Source: Proteiniphilum sp. X52 (GTDB taxonomy: Bacteria > Bacteroidota > Bacteroidia > Bacteroidales > Dysgonomonadaceae). Taken from it: a stretch of 64,000 nucleotides of DNA. A program made the translations under genes and the position numbers. Of this stretch, positions 17,973-26,456 are shown in pieces. Position 1 is the stretch's first letter; every line of letters begins with the position of its first letter. The notes below the pieces were generated by a model, which was given only the letters and a program-made list of their open reading frames with translations, did no database searches and had not been told where the DNA came from. The DNA lies in NCBI RefSeq assembly GCF_003712195.1, contig NZ_RDSD01000001.1, positions 310,001 through 374,000 of the forward strand, written 5' to 3'.

Positions 17973-18944
17973 CTAATACCTCCTGTCCCGCATGGAGATG
18001 GATGCCGTGCCGGATGAAGTTGCCGGGGATCTTCTTTTGCCCCGAGGGTTTACTTTCTGGCGTTGAGGGACAACAGGGTGGCTTTCCTGCTTCCAGAGAT
18101 TCTTTTCGAAATCGATCAGTTCCTGTTCTATTCTTGCCTGTTCAGCCTTCATTTCTTCGGGAGTGGAGGTGTACTGCGAGAGGGCAAGGTTCCGCGGATT
18201 CTGTGCTTTGTAGATCTCCCCGTCATACTTTCTCATACGGAAAAAATCATCAATGCTACCGTTCATACTGTTATTAAACGACGAGCCCATGAGCGGTACT
18301 CGTCGCGCGTAAGGGGCTATTTCATCGTAAGAGATCCAGAATAAAGGATAGCGTGTGGCGGCACCATAATCGTCCCGGCGCTGCAAGACAGGGCAAATGG
18401 CGAGCGGTCTCACCCTGAAAGCGGAATTGCCCGTGTCGAAATAATAGGCCTCTTTCACGAAATAACCTTCTACCTCATTGCCGGGAATATCGACGTCATT
18501 GACCATGATCTTCCCCTCGGCGGTTTCATAATAGATTCCGAACCGGTCCAGCAATTCCTGAAAATCTATCCGGTACTCATCGGTAAACTCTTCCCGTCCG
18601 TCCAGATATTCATAAGCCACAACGGCATCTTCCCGCAATAGATTGAATAGCATGGTAAACAGGCTCATCTTCCCATCTACAGGGGTGACCGGGTAATAGA
18701 GCGGGGCATTGGCCTCTGTGGTAAGGTCGAGATAACGGTAGATGATACGCGACCATTTGGCGTTTTTTATCTGTTCGTCGCTGTGACGATCCGGTTGCCC
18801 CATGCGGATACTCGTGCCGGTAGCCTTTTGTTGCACAGCGCTTTGCCGACGTCGTTCTATTCTTTCCCTCGCTGTCTCTTGGGCAGAAAGGGTAGCAACC
18901 CCTACCGTCAACAGAATGAATATGAGTAATCGTTTTGTTTGCAT
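17973..18944 (-). CDS. gldN: T9SS component GldN/PorN
   Basis: Periplasmic partner of the GldK ring in type IX secretion. 323 residues with a Sec signal peptide (KRLLIFILLTVGVATLSAQ). The body has the conserved family pattern: VIYRYLDL-type segment (WSRIIYRYLDLTTEAN), YPLFWISYDEIAP, GSSFNNSMNGSIDDFFRMRKYDGEIYK split across residues 225-255. The tail beyond about residue 270 is charged and low-complexity. It is last in the porP-gldK-gldL-gldM-gldN order, 137 bp after gldM. Confidence 0.92.
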   Translation of the reverse strand: MQTKRLLIFILLTVGVATLSAQETARERIERRRQSAVQQKATGTSIRMGQPDRHSDEQIKNAKWSRIIYRYLDLTTEANAPLYYPVTPVDGKMSLFTMLFNLLREDAVVAYEYLDGREEFTDEYRIDFQELLDRFGIYYETAEGKIMVNDVDIPGNEVEGYFVKEAYYFDTGNSAFRVRPLAICPVLQRRDDYGAATRYPLFWISYDEIAPYARRVPLMGSSFNNSMNGSIDDFFRMRKYDGEIYKAQNPRNLALSQYTSTPEEMKAEQARIEQELIDFEKNLWKQESHPVVPQRQKVNPRGKRRSPATSSGTASISMRDRRY

Positions 18945-19081
18945 ATTTCTTTATTTGGAATCAAGATTCAAGAACCAAGACTATAAGATTTGACAATGTC
19001 GATTTGCAATTCAATGCTGATTTCACAATTTCAACATTTCACAATTCCTGATTCAATACTTCATTTTCAACGTTCAATTTT

Positions 19082-20632
19082 TCATTGGACTCTTACCTCC
19101 ATCACCGCGATCTCCCGCTCAATACCATCAGGGCCGACCGCGCGTACGCCCGAAATATAGAAATAACTGCCTCGCGCAAGACGTCTGATCTGCTCTTTCT
19201 GCCTATCAGAGAAACGGTTCCCATCGGAAACTTCGGGAATGGCATTTCCCATGGAGTCGAAGAAGACGGTACGGAAACTGATCACCCGGAACGGAATGGA
19301 CAGGATGCCGTCGTCGATGGCTGCCTTGATCCCGCCGGCATTCATTAAAGCCGCTTTCTGGAATCCGCCTCCCCTGAACATCACCGGATTTCCGTTCGCG
19401 TCATTGTATTCAATGTATGGAGTGGGATCGGGGAGTGCGCGTACCCTGAACTCTTTGACAGCCACCCGCCGAACCTCTCCACCGGCGGTACGGGCCGATA
19501 CCGATATGGTGACATCCTGTCCTATGGCCGAGGGACGGGCAATCCACATATTCCCCCGACGGCTGAGGGTGCCGTGGGTGATAGTCGCACTGACATCCTG
19601 CGGAGCGATACCGGGTACGGAAATGCCGATCTCGTTGTCGATGCCGGCATACAATACATTCATCAGGGTGGGGGCGACGGTGGCGATCGGTTCAATCACG
19701 GTGTAGCTGGCCGCAAACGGGCGACGGGTCACGCTACCCTCACTGCCGGCCATTTCCAAATACCCTTCTACAGGGAATGTTCCAGTACGGTCGGCCCGCA
19801 CAGAAAAGGATCCGTTTTCTTTTCTATCGAGAATCTCGCCGTTGACCATGATAAGCGGTTGCCGGGTAGAGTCTTCTGCCGAGAGTACAATACGGGCATT
19901 ATAGGAACCGCCTTGGATGACGATATCGGACTCGGGGATGATATAAGCATTCAGCCGGTTTACACGAAAATCGCCAATATCCACATTGTGCAGAATATTG
20001 GAGAGTGCTTCCCCTTCCGATGAGCGGATATCATTCTCTATCTTGGTAAGCATGGTGATAGCTGCGGACAGCGGCATTTGTTCAAAAAGAGAGGCTTCCC
20101 AGCTTTTGTTGGCCGATCGTGGTTGTGTGCTGAGATTTTTTTCGATGATTGCCCGGCGGGCGGGATCTGTCACGAGTCGCGTTACTGAGTCGCGGTAGGT
20201 ATCGATTGCGTTCCTGAATTTTCTTCCTTCACCATTTACGGGGGAGAGCATGACCACCGAGGCGGCTTCCAGATCGTCTTTGTGTTTGATGTGATTGATA
20301 TCTGCTTTTCTTCCGTCGGCTTCACGCGCCATACGCAGTTTCAGTTCTCCAATATATCTTGTCAGCGAATCGCTCATGGCGCGCACCTGCACCCCTTTCC
20401 GGAACCACTCACCGGCCTTTTCCGGGTTCTGCGCATGGTAGGCCGTTAATTCGTCCATGATCAGCCTGTTGCGTTCCAGCATCGTGCCGGATGAATCTCC
20501 CAGGCTATTATCCACCATTTCGAACCCGTCGAGCACTTCGACCGATACGTTCAACGCCAGCATTGCAATGAATACCAGGTACATCAGGTTGATCATTTTC
20601 TGACGGGGCGAATTGGGACTGTTGACTGCCAT
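19082..20632 (-). CDS. gldM: T9SS/gliding motor component GldM/PorM
   Basis: Inner-membrane-anchored rod that spans the periplasm and couples the GldL motor to the GldK-GldN ring. 516 residues. It opens with SPRQKMINLMYLVFIAMLALNVS, one transmembrane helix at about 12-35, then SVEVLDGFEMVDNSL typical of GldM. The rest is a long chain of periplasmic Ig-like domains with IVIQGGSYNARIVLSAED and IEYNDANGNPVMFRGG. It lies 8 bp after gldL, so cotranslation is likely. The start MAVNSPNSPRQK agrees with family N-termini. Confidence 0.95.
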   Translation of the reverse strand: MAVNSPNSPRQKMINLMYLVFIAMLALNVSVEVLDGFEMVDNSLGDSSGTMLERNRLIMDELTAYHAQNPEKAGEWFRKGVQVRAMSDSLTRYIGELKLRMAREADGRKADINHIKHKDDLEAASVVMLSPVNGEGRKFRNAIDTYRDSVTRLVTDPARRAIIEKNLSTQPRSANKSWEASLFEQMPLSAAITMLTKIENDIRSSEGEALSNILHNVDIGDFRVNRLNAYIIPESDIVIQGGSYNARIVLSAEDSTRQPLIMVNGEILDRKENGSFSVRADRTGTFPVEGYLEMAGSEGSVTRRPFAASYTVIEPIATVAPTLMNVLYAGIDNEIGISVPGIAPQDVSATITHGTLSRRGNMWIARPSAIGQDVTISVSARTAGGEVRRVAVKEFRVRALPDPTPYIEYNDANGNPVMFRGGGFQKAALMNAGGIKAAIDDGILSIPFRVISFRTVFFDSMGNAIPEVSDGNRFSDRQKEQIRRLARGSYFYISGVRAVGPDGIEREIAVMEVRVQ

Positions 20633-20640
20633 GGATGGGA

Positions 20641-21399
20641 TTATATGTTGGGGTTACCGGAATTGTTCTGTTTGCTCACTGTCATAGCCTTCAGCATGCG
20701 CCCATAGACTTCGTTCAGTTCCCTGAGCTGATCCGCCATTTTCTCTGTTTCCGCTTTAATAACTGATCCGTCGGGAAGTGTGTCGCCATACATGGTTCTG
20801 AGGCGGGCCAGCCCCTGATTGATCTGCTCGATAGCGCCGATCTGGCTGCTGACACTTTTGAGCTGTATCTCGTAGATGGAGTTGAGTCCTGACAATGTGC
20901 GATTAAGGTTTTCCATCTGTTTGCCGTACTCTTCGGTGTGTGCCGAGAGGTTGTGAGGGATTTCATACCCCGGTTCGCCGGCAGAGGTCGATAAGTTTGT
21001 ATGTGAGGCTGCGGTTGCTCCGGATGGGGTTGACATAGCATTTTGCGCGACGGGACCGGAAATGATTTCGCGTGACATTACAGTTGTCTGTTGAGGCATC
21101 CCGGTATTAAGTTGGGGGCTATCTCCGTTTTCGGAATTGCCGGAAAGAGCAGGGAATACCTGTTCCCAGTTATAATCCCGTATCGGCGTGTCGAATGCAG
21201 AAACGATAAAGACAATGCATTCGGTGACCATCCCGATAAAGAGCATCTCATTGCCGAAGGGAAAATGAAGCAGTTTGAACATCGCACCGAGGATCACTAT
21301 GGCCGCCCCGAAACTATAAGCAAAGTTGATGAACCGTTTTCCCCGCTCGGTCTGCAGGAAGCGTTCGAGACTATTTTTATATTTTTTGTAAGCGTTCAT
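20641..21399 (-). CDS. gldL: T9SS/gliding motor component GldL/PorL
   Basis: Inner-membrane proton-driven motor subunit. 252 residues. Two closely spaced transmembrane helices at about residues 22-65 (FINFAYSFGAAIVILGAMFK, then LFIGMVTECIVFIVSAFD), with a conserved Glu in the second helix as expected of GldL. The remainder is cytoplasmic, with a coiled-coil-like stretch at about 150-240 (LNRTLSGLNSIYEIQLKS, LRELNEVYGRMLKAM). The gap of 163 bp to gldK is filled with heptamer repeats that come within about 12 bp of the ATG. Confidence 0.94.
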   Translation of the reverse strand: MNAYKKYKNSLERFLQTERGKRFINFAYSFGAAIVILGAMFKLLHFPFGNEMLFIGMVTECIVFIVSAFDTPIRDYNWEQVFPALSGNSENGDSPQLNTGMPQQTTVMSREIISGPVAQNAMSTPSGATAASHTNLSTSAGEPGYEIPHNLSAHTEEYGKQMENLNRTLSGLNSIYEIQLKSVSSQIGAIEQINQGLARLRTMYGDTLPDGSVIKAETEKMADQLRELNEVYGRMLKAMTVSKQNNSGNPNI

Positions 21400-21410
21400 T
21401 CTTTTTCTTT

Positions 21411-21530
21411 TAGAAGTTTGAAGTTTAGAAGTTTGAAGTTTGGAATTTGGAATTTGGAACTTAGAACTTAGAACTTGGAACTTGGAACTTAGAACTTAGA
21501 ACTTAGAACTTGGAACTTAGAACTTGGAAA
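21411..21530 (-). repeat. Heptamer array (A/C)AGTTC(C/T) upstream of gldL
   Basis: Read in the sense of gldL this is a run of about 15 degenerate 7-bp units, mostly AAGTTCT and AAGTTCC, filling the gldK-gldL gap and stopping about 12 bp before the gldL ATG. The same word in the same sense precedes fmt and serC. Confidence 0.75.
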
Positions 21531-21562
21531 GTTCTTAATTTTTCACTCTTTGTTCATATAAT

Positions 21563-22981
21563 TTATTTTCCCGCACTGACCTGCGTCCTTACGCAACGGA
21601 ATCCGATATAGGAACGTCCGCGGTTCTGGTGTTCGCTGTCGCGCATATCCGACCGGATAAAGGTGGAGATATCTTTCCATGAGCCTCCTTTCACTACTTT
21701 TCGTTTCAATGCATAAGGGTCTTCGGTAGTGGCATTATAGCTGTATTCCGGGTTCAGGTCACCCATCAGTTCATTCCCCGACTCGGTGTAGGCGGTAGAA
21801 GTCCATTCCGCCACATTCCCGGCCATATCATACAAGCCTGAGTTGTTGGGTTTGAAACTCCTCACTTTGGCGGGGATAAGGTGGTTATCGGCTCCATAGG
21901 CTCCGTCGCCCGGCTTGAAATTGGCCTGGAAACAGCCGCTTTCACTTGTTGTGGCGTCGGAATCCCACGGGTATCGGTTGTCGGAATTGGCATTTCGTGC
22001 CGCCATTTCCCATTCCGCTTCGGTGGGGAGACGGTATTTTTCTATCGTCACCCCTTGTCTGTTAATACTCCTGCGCAGAAAGAGGGTGCGCCACTCGCAG
22101 AAGGCGGTCGCCTGTTCCCATGAGACACCTACTACCGGATGGTGCGCATAGGCGGGATGGGAAAAGTAATGGCGTAAATAGCGCTCGTTGTCGGCGTTCG
22201 GAAAATCGTTCACCCAGCAGGTGGTATCGGGGTATATATTGACGATCCGCGTGTGCACGAAATCGTATAGGCTGCTAAGCGGGCGGGTGACGGTCTCGTT
22301 GACAATCCGCCCGTCGGAAGCAATATATGCGGTATCTTTCGATATCATGATCACTTCGTTGGGATCGATGGCCATGTCGCTATTGAATGTCCTCTCTGCG
22401 GGGTTCAGCCGGTGCTGTCGTCTGGCCGCTTCCGCGGCATCAAACCACTCGTAACGAAAATTCATCTGGCGGGCATCCAGCATTTTTTCTCCTGTGATGG
22501 GATGTGTGGTATACACACTGTTGATAGCAGCCTCTTCCTCTTCGGTATTTCTTGTCCAGGGGATGGGAATCCTCCAGTTCAGGCGGGGGGTGACAGGATC
22601 ACCGTATTCATCCTCGGTGATCTTGTAAAAGTCATCGCCGGCGTAGGCCGGGTCTGCCAGCCGTTCTCGGATGATGGAATCCCGTACCCAGTAAACAAAC
22701 TGTTTGTATTGGGAGTTCGTGATCTCCGTCTCATCCATCCAGAAATTGTCTACCGACACGCCGCGGGTAGGTATCGAGAATCCCCAAAGCGAATCGATCT
22801 CTCCCGGCCCCATGATATAAGTTCCCCGTGACACCAGTACCATATTGTATGGTGTGGGTTCCACCCACACTTTGCCCACGGGGATGCCGGTCAGTTCACC
22901 GCCGATACTGCTCCCGATCCCCCGTCTGCCACAAGAGACGATCACTATCAGTAACAGCCCAAGTAAGATATATCTCCTCAT
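21563..22981 (-). CDS. gldK: T9SS lipoprotein GldK/PorK
   Basis: Outer-membrane lipoprotein that forms the periplasmic ring with GldN. 472 residues. Lipoprotein signal MRRYILLGLLLIVIVSCG with the lipidated Cys at about residue 17. From about residue 45 a formylglycine-generating-enzyme (SUMF1) fold: MVLVSRGTYIMG, DNFWMDETEITNSQYKQFV, PVVGVSWEQATAFCEWR, RLPTEAEWEMAARN, GLYDMAGNVAEWTSTA and the terminal GGSWKD and YIGFRCVR. The long insert near 100-260 is usual for GldK. The ATG at 22981 is used; the frame opens at a TTG at 22990 inside a TAATTGG word. Confidence 0.94.
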   Translation of the reverse strand: MRRYILLGLLLIVIVSCGRRGIGSSIGGELTGIPVGKVWVEPTPYNMVLVSRGTYIMGPGEIDSLWGFSIPTRGVSVDNFWMDETEITNSQYKQFVYWVRDSIIRERLADPAYAGDDFYKITEDEYGDPVTPRLNWRIPIPWTRNTEEEEAAINSVYTTHPITGEKMLDARQMNFRYEWFDAAEAARRQHRLNPAERTFNSDMAIDPNEVIMISKDTAYIASDGRIVNETVTRPLSSLYDFVHTRIVNIYPDTTCWVNDFPNADNERYLRHYFSHPAYAHHPVVGVSWEQATAFCEWRTLFLRRSINRQGVTIEKYRLPTEAEWEMAARNANSDNRYPWDSDATTSESGCFQANFKPGDGAYGADNHLIPAKVRSFKPNNSGLYDMAGNVAEWTSTAYTESGNELMGDLNPEYSYNATTEDPYALKRKVVKGGSWKDISTFIRSDMRDSEHQNRGRSYIGFRCVRTQVSAGK

Positions 22982-23146
22982 AATTACCAATTAAAAATTG
23001 AGCCTGCTCCGAAAACCCCAAAACACCATTTTTTTAGTTTGCAAATTGCTGAAAATCAAGAGTTTTTTGGTATTTTCACCAAAAAAGACGTTTCGGGTGG
23101 GAACTCAAAATCAAAAGTGAAAAATTAAAAATTAGCGCCAATCGTC

Positions 23147-23400
23147 TCCCTCTTCCCTCTTACTTCTTCCCTTTTCATTCTTCATTTTTCCCTTTTCATT
23201 CTTCCCTCTTCCCTTTTCATTTTTCCCTCTTCATTCTTCATTCTTCATTTTTCACTCTTCATTCTTCATTTTTCACTTTTCATTCTTCCCTCTTCCCTCT
23301 TCCCTTTTCATTCTTCCCTTTTCATTCTTCATTCTTCATTCTTCATTCTTCCCTCTTCCCTCTTCCCTCTTCCCTCTTCCCTCTTCCCTCTTCATTCTTC
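23147..23400 (-). repeat. Pyrimidine heptamer array between porP and gldK
   Basis: About 250 bp of TTCATTC and TTCCCTC heptamers (GAATGAA/GAGGGAA on the transcribed strand) begin directly at the porP stop codon and occupy most of the 420-bp gap to gldK. The six consecutive TTCCCTC units at 23350-23391 are nearly perfect. The remaining 160 bp before gldK is AT-rich with no recognisable box. Confidence 0.8.
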
Positions 23401-23401
23401 A

Positions 23402-24376
23402 CTATAAAAGCCGGATGCTCTTATGCGGTTGCCGCTTGGGTTTGAAATGATCGAGCGGGAAATTATATCGGAGGTAGAGCTCATGACTCCCCCTGCTATT
23501 TTGTCCGATTCCCTTGGTATGCGATCCGTAGGCATATCCCAACTCTACTTCACGGATGGTAGTTCCGGCAAAAAGCAGATATCCGTCGTTCATCCTCCAT
23601 GATATACCGCCTGATAATTTTTTATTGTATTCGAGGCGAAGGGTAGCCTGCACTTGTAACCTGCTGAGGTCGGTCTGAACCCACAACATCGGTTGTATTT
23701 CTAACGTATGAAAGAGAGTAATATTGTATCCGGCCATCAAATTACAGGAAAGGGGAATAGCCGACAACGTAGAGTCGGTTTGAAGATCAGCTCCCAGAGA
23801 GTCATTATGGACATAAAACCGGGGTTGATTGAGATGTATTGCCGACAGACCTATGAAAACAGATTTCCCTGTCCAGGAGATGCCGGCGCTCAGGTCGATC
23901 ACCTGTTTGTCGGCGGGGGCCACTTTCAGCGTCCCCCGCCCATGTTGTAATGAATCTTGAAAAATATATTTGCTTCCCGCGTCGAAATTCAAGTCATGCA
24001 CCCCGGCTTGTAGCCCCATATTCAGACAGCCTTTACCGAACTCTTTTTTGAAACTGTATTGTACTGCCAGCAATGAGTTACTCAGTTGGCCTACGGTTTC
24101 ATTATTCATCACCAGTCCGACGCCGTGGCGTCTGCCGAAAAATTCAAAGGGCATATCGGCGGTAAGGATAACTTGTTGAGGTGCATTTGCTATGCCTCTC
24201 CATCCATAACGGTAAAAGGCGGTGGTGCTGATCGCCTCTGTATCACCCGCAAACGAGGAATTGAGATAACTCTTCACGGCCCAGTATTGACCGGGCGGGT
24301 CATCCCACTGTGCCTGCAGATGTGACAGGCTGCACAGCGACAGGAGTATGGTTAATAATAAGCACCGTTTTTCCAT
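23402..24376 (-). CDS. porP: T9SS outer-membrane protein PorP/SprF family
   Basis: Predicted outer-membrane beta-barrel of type IX secretion that links the translocon or surface adhesins to the periplasmic ring. 324 residues from ATG 24376, with signal peptide KRCLLLTILLSLCSLSHLQAQ. PorP/SprF features follow: WDDPPGQYWAVKSYLNSSFAG, FYRYGWRGI near 50-65, RRHGVGLVMNNETVG, LLAVQYSFKKE, and amphipathic strands to the end (HELYLRYNFPL). The frame extends 35 codons upstream into the VOC gene, but the signal peptide fixes the start. It lies 53 bp after the VOC gene and leads into gldK. Confidence 0.88.
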   Translation of the reverse strand: MEKRCLLLTILLSLCSLSHLQAQWDDPPGQYWAVKSYLNSSFAGDTEAISTTAFYRYGWRGIANAPQQVILTADMPFEFFGRRHGVGLVMNNETVGQLSNSLLAVQYSFKKEFGKGCLNMGLQAGVHDLNFDAGSKYIFQDSLQHGRGTLKVAPADKQVIDLSAGISWTGKSVFIGLSAIHLNQPRFYVHNDSLGADLQTDSTLSAIPLSCNLMAGYNITLFHTLEIQPMLWVQTDLSRLQVQATLRLEYNKKLSGGISWRMNDGYLLFAGTTIREVELGYAYGSHTKGIGQNSRGSHELYLRYNFPLDHFKPKRQPHKSIRLL

Positions 24377-24429
24377 TATGTGTATAACTGAAAAACGACG
24401 AAAAAATTGTGTCCGGGAGGAATTTCCTA

Positions 24430-25524
24430 TTATATCTTGGAGGATTTTACCCGCATAAGCCGGAGCATCCCGAGCATCCACCTCGGAAGCGGTTTTTCGG
24501 GATCCCTGTTTTTCAGGTTTAGGCTTAGGCCCAATTTTTTTGCGATTGGTATTTTGTGTGTTTCCACAAATTCGATCAACGTGCCGTCCGGATCTTCAAT
24601 ATATGCAAATTGTCCTGCGGCGTCACCCATGTCGAAGGAGCTGCCTTCCTTGATATTTTGTGTGGTATCTACCGTAAAGGGATGCCCCGACTCAGCGCAC
24701 TTTTTGCGTAATGCATCCATATTCCGGATATCGAAGCAAACCTGAATAAAGCCGGGGTCACCCCAGAAACGCCCTTGGTAAAGTTTTCTCGGGGTGTGTT
24801 CCAGTGCCTGTACCAGTTCTATATAGGATGGACCGAACAGTTCACTAAGGCTTCCTTTTCTGGGTTGTGAGTGTGTCAGCAAACGGCGACGGAATTTTTG
24901 TGTGCCTGCAGGCAATCCTTCGAAATCGGGAAAAACGCCTGTCTCGTCTGCGATAATCTTATCGTAACCCAGAATATCACAATATACTGTCATCGCTTTA
25001 TCGATATCAGTCACGCCGATAGTTACGCCAACCGCACCGCCTGTCGACTTCCCTTCGTCTTTAAAAATGTAATTGTCCTCTACGATTTGAAACAGATTTT
25101 CATATGGGTCTTTCACATAAAAAGTCTGATTTCCGTCGATATTTTTGTTGAGTCCGCCGAGGAAATAAGCTTTCGGATTTTTGGAAAATTCTTCGAACGT
25201 GCGGCTCACGTCCCTGCTTTTGACTTTGCAGACCAAAACACCCAGATCGCCCATATTCAATGTGAAGTCAAGCGGTTTTGGTTTCCTTTGTGAGTATTGC
25301 CACACTTCAAAACCGCCGCCACCCTGCATATTAACAGCAATCAGCGCATGGCGCTGTTGTGGATTTCCACCCGTGTAGGGTAGCATCAGTTCGGCAACTT
25401 TATCGTCCTCAAGGATACGAATATCCATATTGAACAGGTCAATATAGTATTTCCATGCTTCATACAGTTTTTCTACTCCGATACCTACCTGTTGGATCCC
25501 TGCAATGATATAGTTCTCTTTCAT
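24430..25524 (-). CDS. VOC-superfamily protein with two glyoxalase-like modules, function unknown
   Basis: 364 residues, no signal peptide. Two vicinal-oxygen-chelate modules: the first about residues 7-165 (QQVGIGVEKLYEAWKYYIDL to ENLFQIVEDNY), the second about 180-330 (GVTIGVTDIDKAMTVYCDIL to DPDGTLIEFVETHKIP). The layout resembles 4-hydroxyphenylpyruvate dioxygenase, but the usual first-strand His ligand is Gln or Val in both modules and the HPPD C-terminal motif is absent, so HPPD activity is unlikely. Glu residues in FEVWQ, YIELVQ and IEFVE could still hold a metal. It starts 4 bp after the SDR stop, so it belongs to the same operon as the probable sulfonolipid genes; its role there is unknown. 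The ATG at 25524 is used, not the frame opening at 25590. Confidence 0.75.
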   Translation of the reverse strand: MKENYIIAGIQQVGIGVEKLYEAWKYYIDLFNMDIRILEDDKVAELMLPYTGGNPQQRHALIAVNMQGGGGFEVWQYSQRKPKPLDFTLNMGDLGVLVCKVKSRDVSRTFEEFSKNPKAYFLGGLNKNIDGNQTFYVKDPYENLFQIVEDNYIFKDEGKSTGGAVGVTIGVTDIDKAMTVYCDILGYDKIIADETGVFPDFEGLPAGTQKFRRRLLTHSQPRKGSLSELFGPSYIELVQALEHTPRKLYQGRFWGDPGFIQVCFDIRNMDALRKKCAESGHPFTVDTTQNIKEGSSFDMGDAAGQFAYIEDPDGTLIEFVETHKIPIAKKLGLSLNLKNRDPEKPLPRWMLGMLRLMRVKSSKI

Positions 25525-25528
25525 ATAG

Positions 25529-26323
25529 TTATGTGGCTTTGATCTTTCTGACCATTTTTCTTGCCAGTCCGGGAAAAAAACGCTTGACATATACCATCAG
25601 TAACTCTTTCCCTCCGACGAACACCTCAGGTTCCTGTTTATCAATGGCCTTCACGATTTTCTTTGCTGCTTTCTCCGCGGAGATGCCGTTGTTCTGCCCG
25701 TGATCCATTTGTCCGTGTTTGCTGCCATCGGCTTCTAACGCATTGAAGGAGATGCTTGTCTTTATCCTTCCGGGACAGACCATCACTACCCGGATATTCC
25801 GGTGGTAGTACTCCGCGTGAAGGGTTTCGAAAAAACCATAGAGGGCAAATTTGGATGAAGCATAGGCTGATCGCAGAGGAAAGCCGAATTTCCCTGAGAT
25901 GCTGGTGGTGACAGCGATGGTTCCTCCGCCTTTTTTAATCATGTCAGGTAATAGCCGTTTACTGATCTTTACCGGTGCAAAGAAGTTCACAGCCATGATC
26001 TTTTCATCTACCTTGCCGTCTGTTTCTAGTATTTTGGAGCGTTGACTGATACCGGCATTCAGAAATGCGATGTCGATCCCCCCGAAAGTCATTATGGCTT
26101 TATCGGTCAACTCGTCGATATGTGCCAGATCGGACAGGTCATATGGTAATATTACGCATTGTGCACCAAGCCGGATGCACTCTGCCCGCACCTCCGCCAA
26201 CCTGCCGGCCCGTGTAGCCGTAAGGATCAGGTTGACTCCCTGCCGCGCGTAGAGATAAGTACATGCTTCACCGATACCCGACGAAGCACCTGTAATCCAT
26301 ATGGTTTTGTTATTAATTACCAA
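25529..26323 (-). CDS. SDR-family oxidoreductase (candidate 3-ketocapnine reductase)
   Basis: Classical short-chain dehydrogenase, 264 residues: cofactor motif TGASSGIG near residue 11, NAGIS, catalytic Ser in VTTSISGKFG and YASSK with the Tyr-Lys pair. The C-terminal FPGLARKMVRKI is basic and hydrophobic, as in lipid-linked SDRs like 3-ketodihydrosphingosine reductase. In this operon the natural role is reduction of the 3-keto group made by the upstream acyltransferase; that is inference. A stop codon directly precedes the only usable start, a TTG at 26323, which lies in a TAATTGG repeat word. Confidence 0.8.
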   Translation of the reverse strand: MVINNKTIWITGASSGIGEACTYLYARQGVNLILTATRAGRLAEVRAECIRLGAQCVILPYDLSDLAHIDELTDKAIMTFGGIDIAFLNAGISQRSKILETDGKVDEKIMAVNFFAPVKISKRLLPDMIKKGGGTIAVTTSISGKFGFPLRSAYASSKFALYGFFETLHAEYYHRNIRVVMVCPGRIKTSISFNALEADGSKHGQMDHGQNNGISAEKAAKKIVKAIDKQEPEVFVGGKELLMVYVKRFFPGLARKMVRKIKAT

Positions 26324-26456
26324 TTACTAATTATTAATTACCTGTTATTAATTGCGATTTTTGTTTTTTTCTTTCCTATAATCAGTGCATTAACTAATCA
26401 GCGCATCAGCAAATCATCGCCACATCAGCCTGATCACCATTCCACCTTTTCTTCAA

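Noticed and set aside
23147-23400. CRISPR-like regular repeats
   Set aside because: Units are 7 bp without spacers; this is a simple tandem array, as are the other arrays in the window. No cas gene is present.
24430-25524. 4-hydroxyphenylpyruvate dioxygenase
   Set aside because: Two-module length fits, but the metal-binding His residues and the C-terminal HPPD motif are missing.
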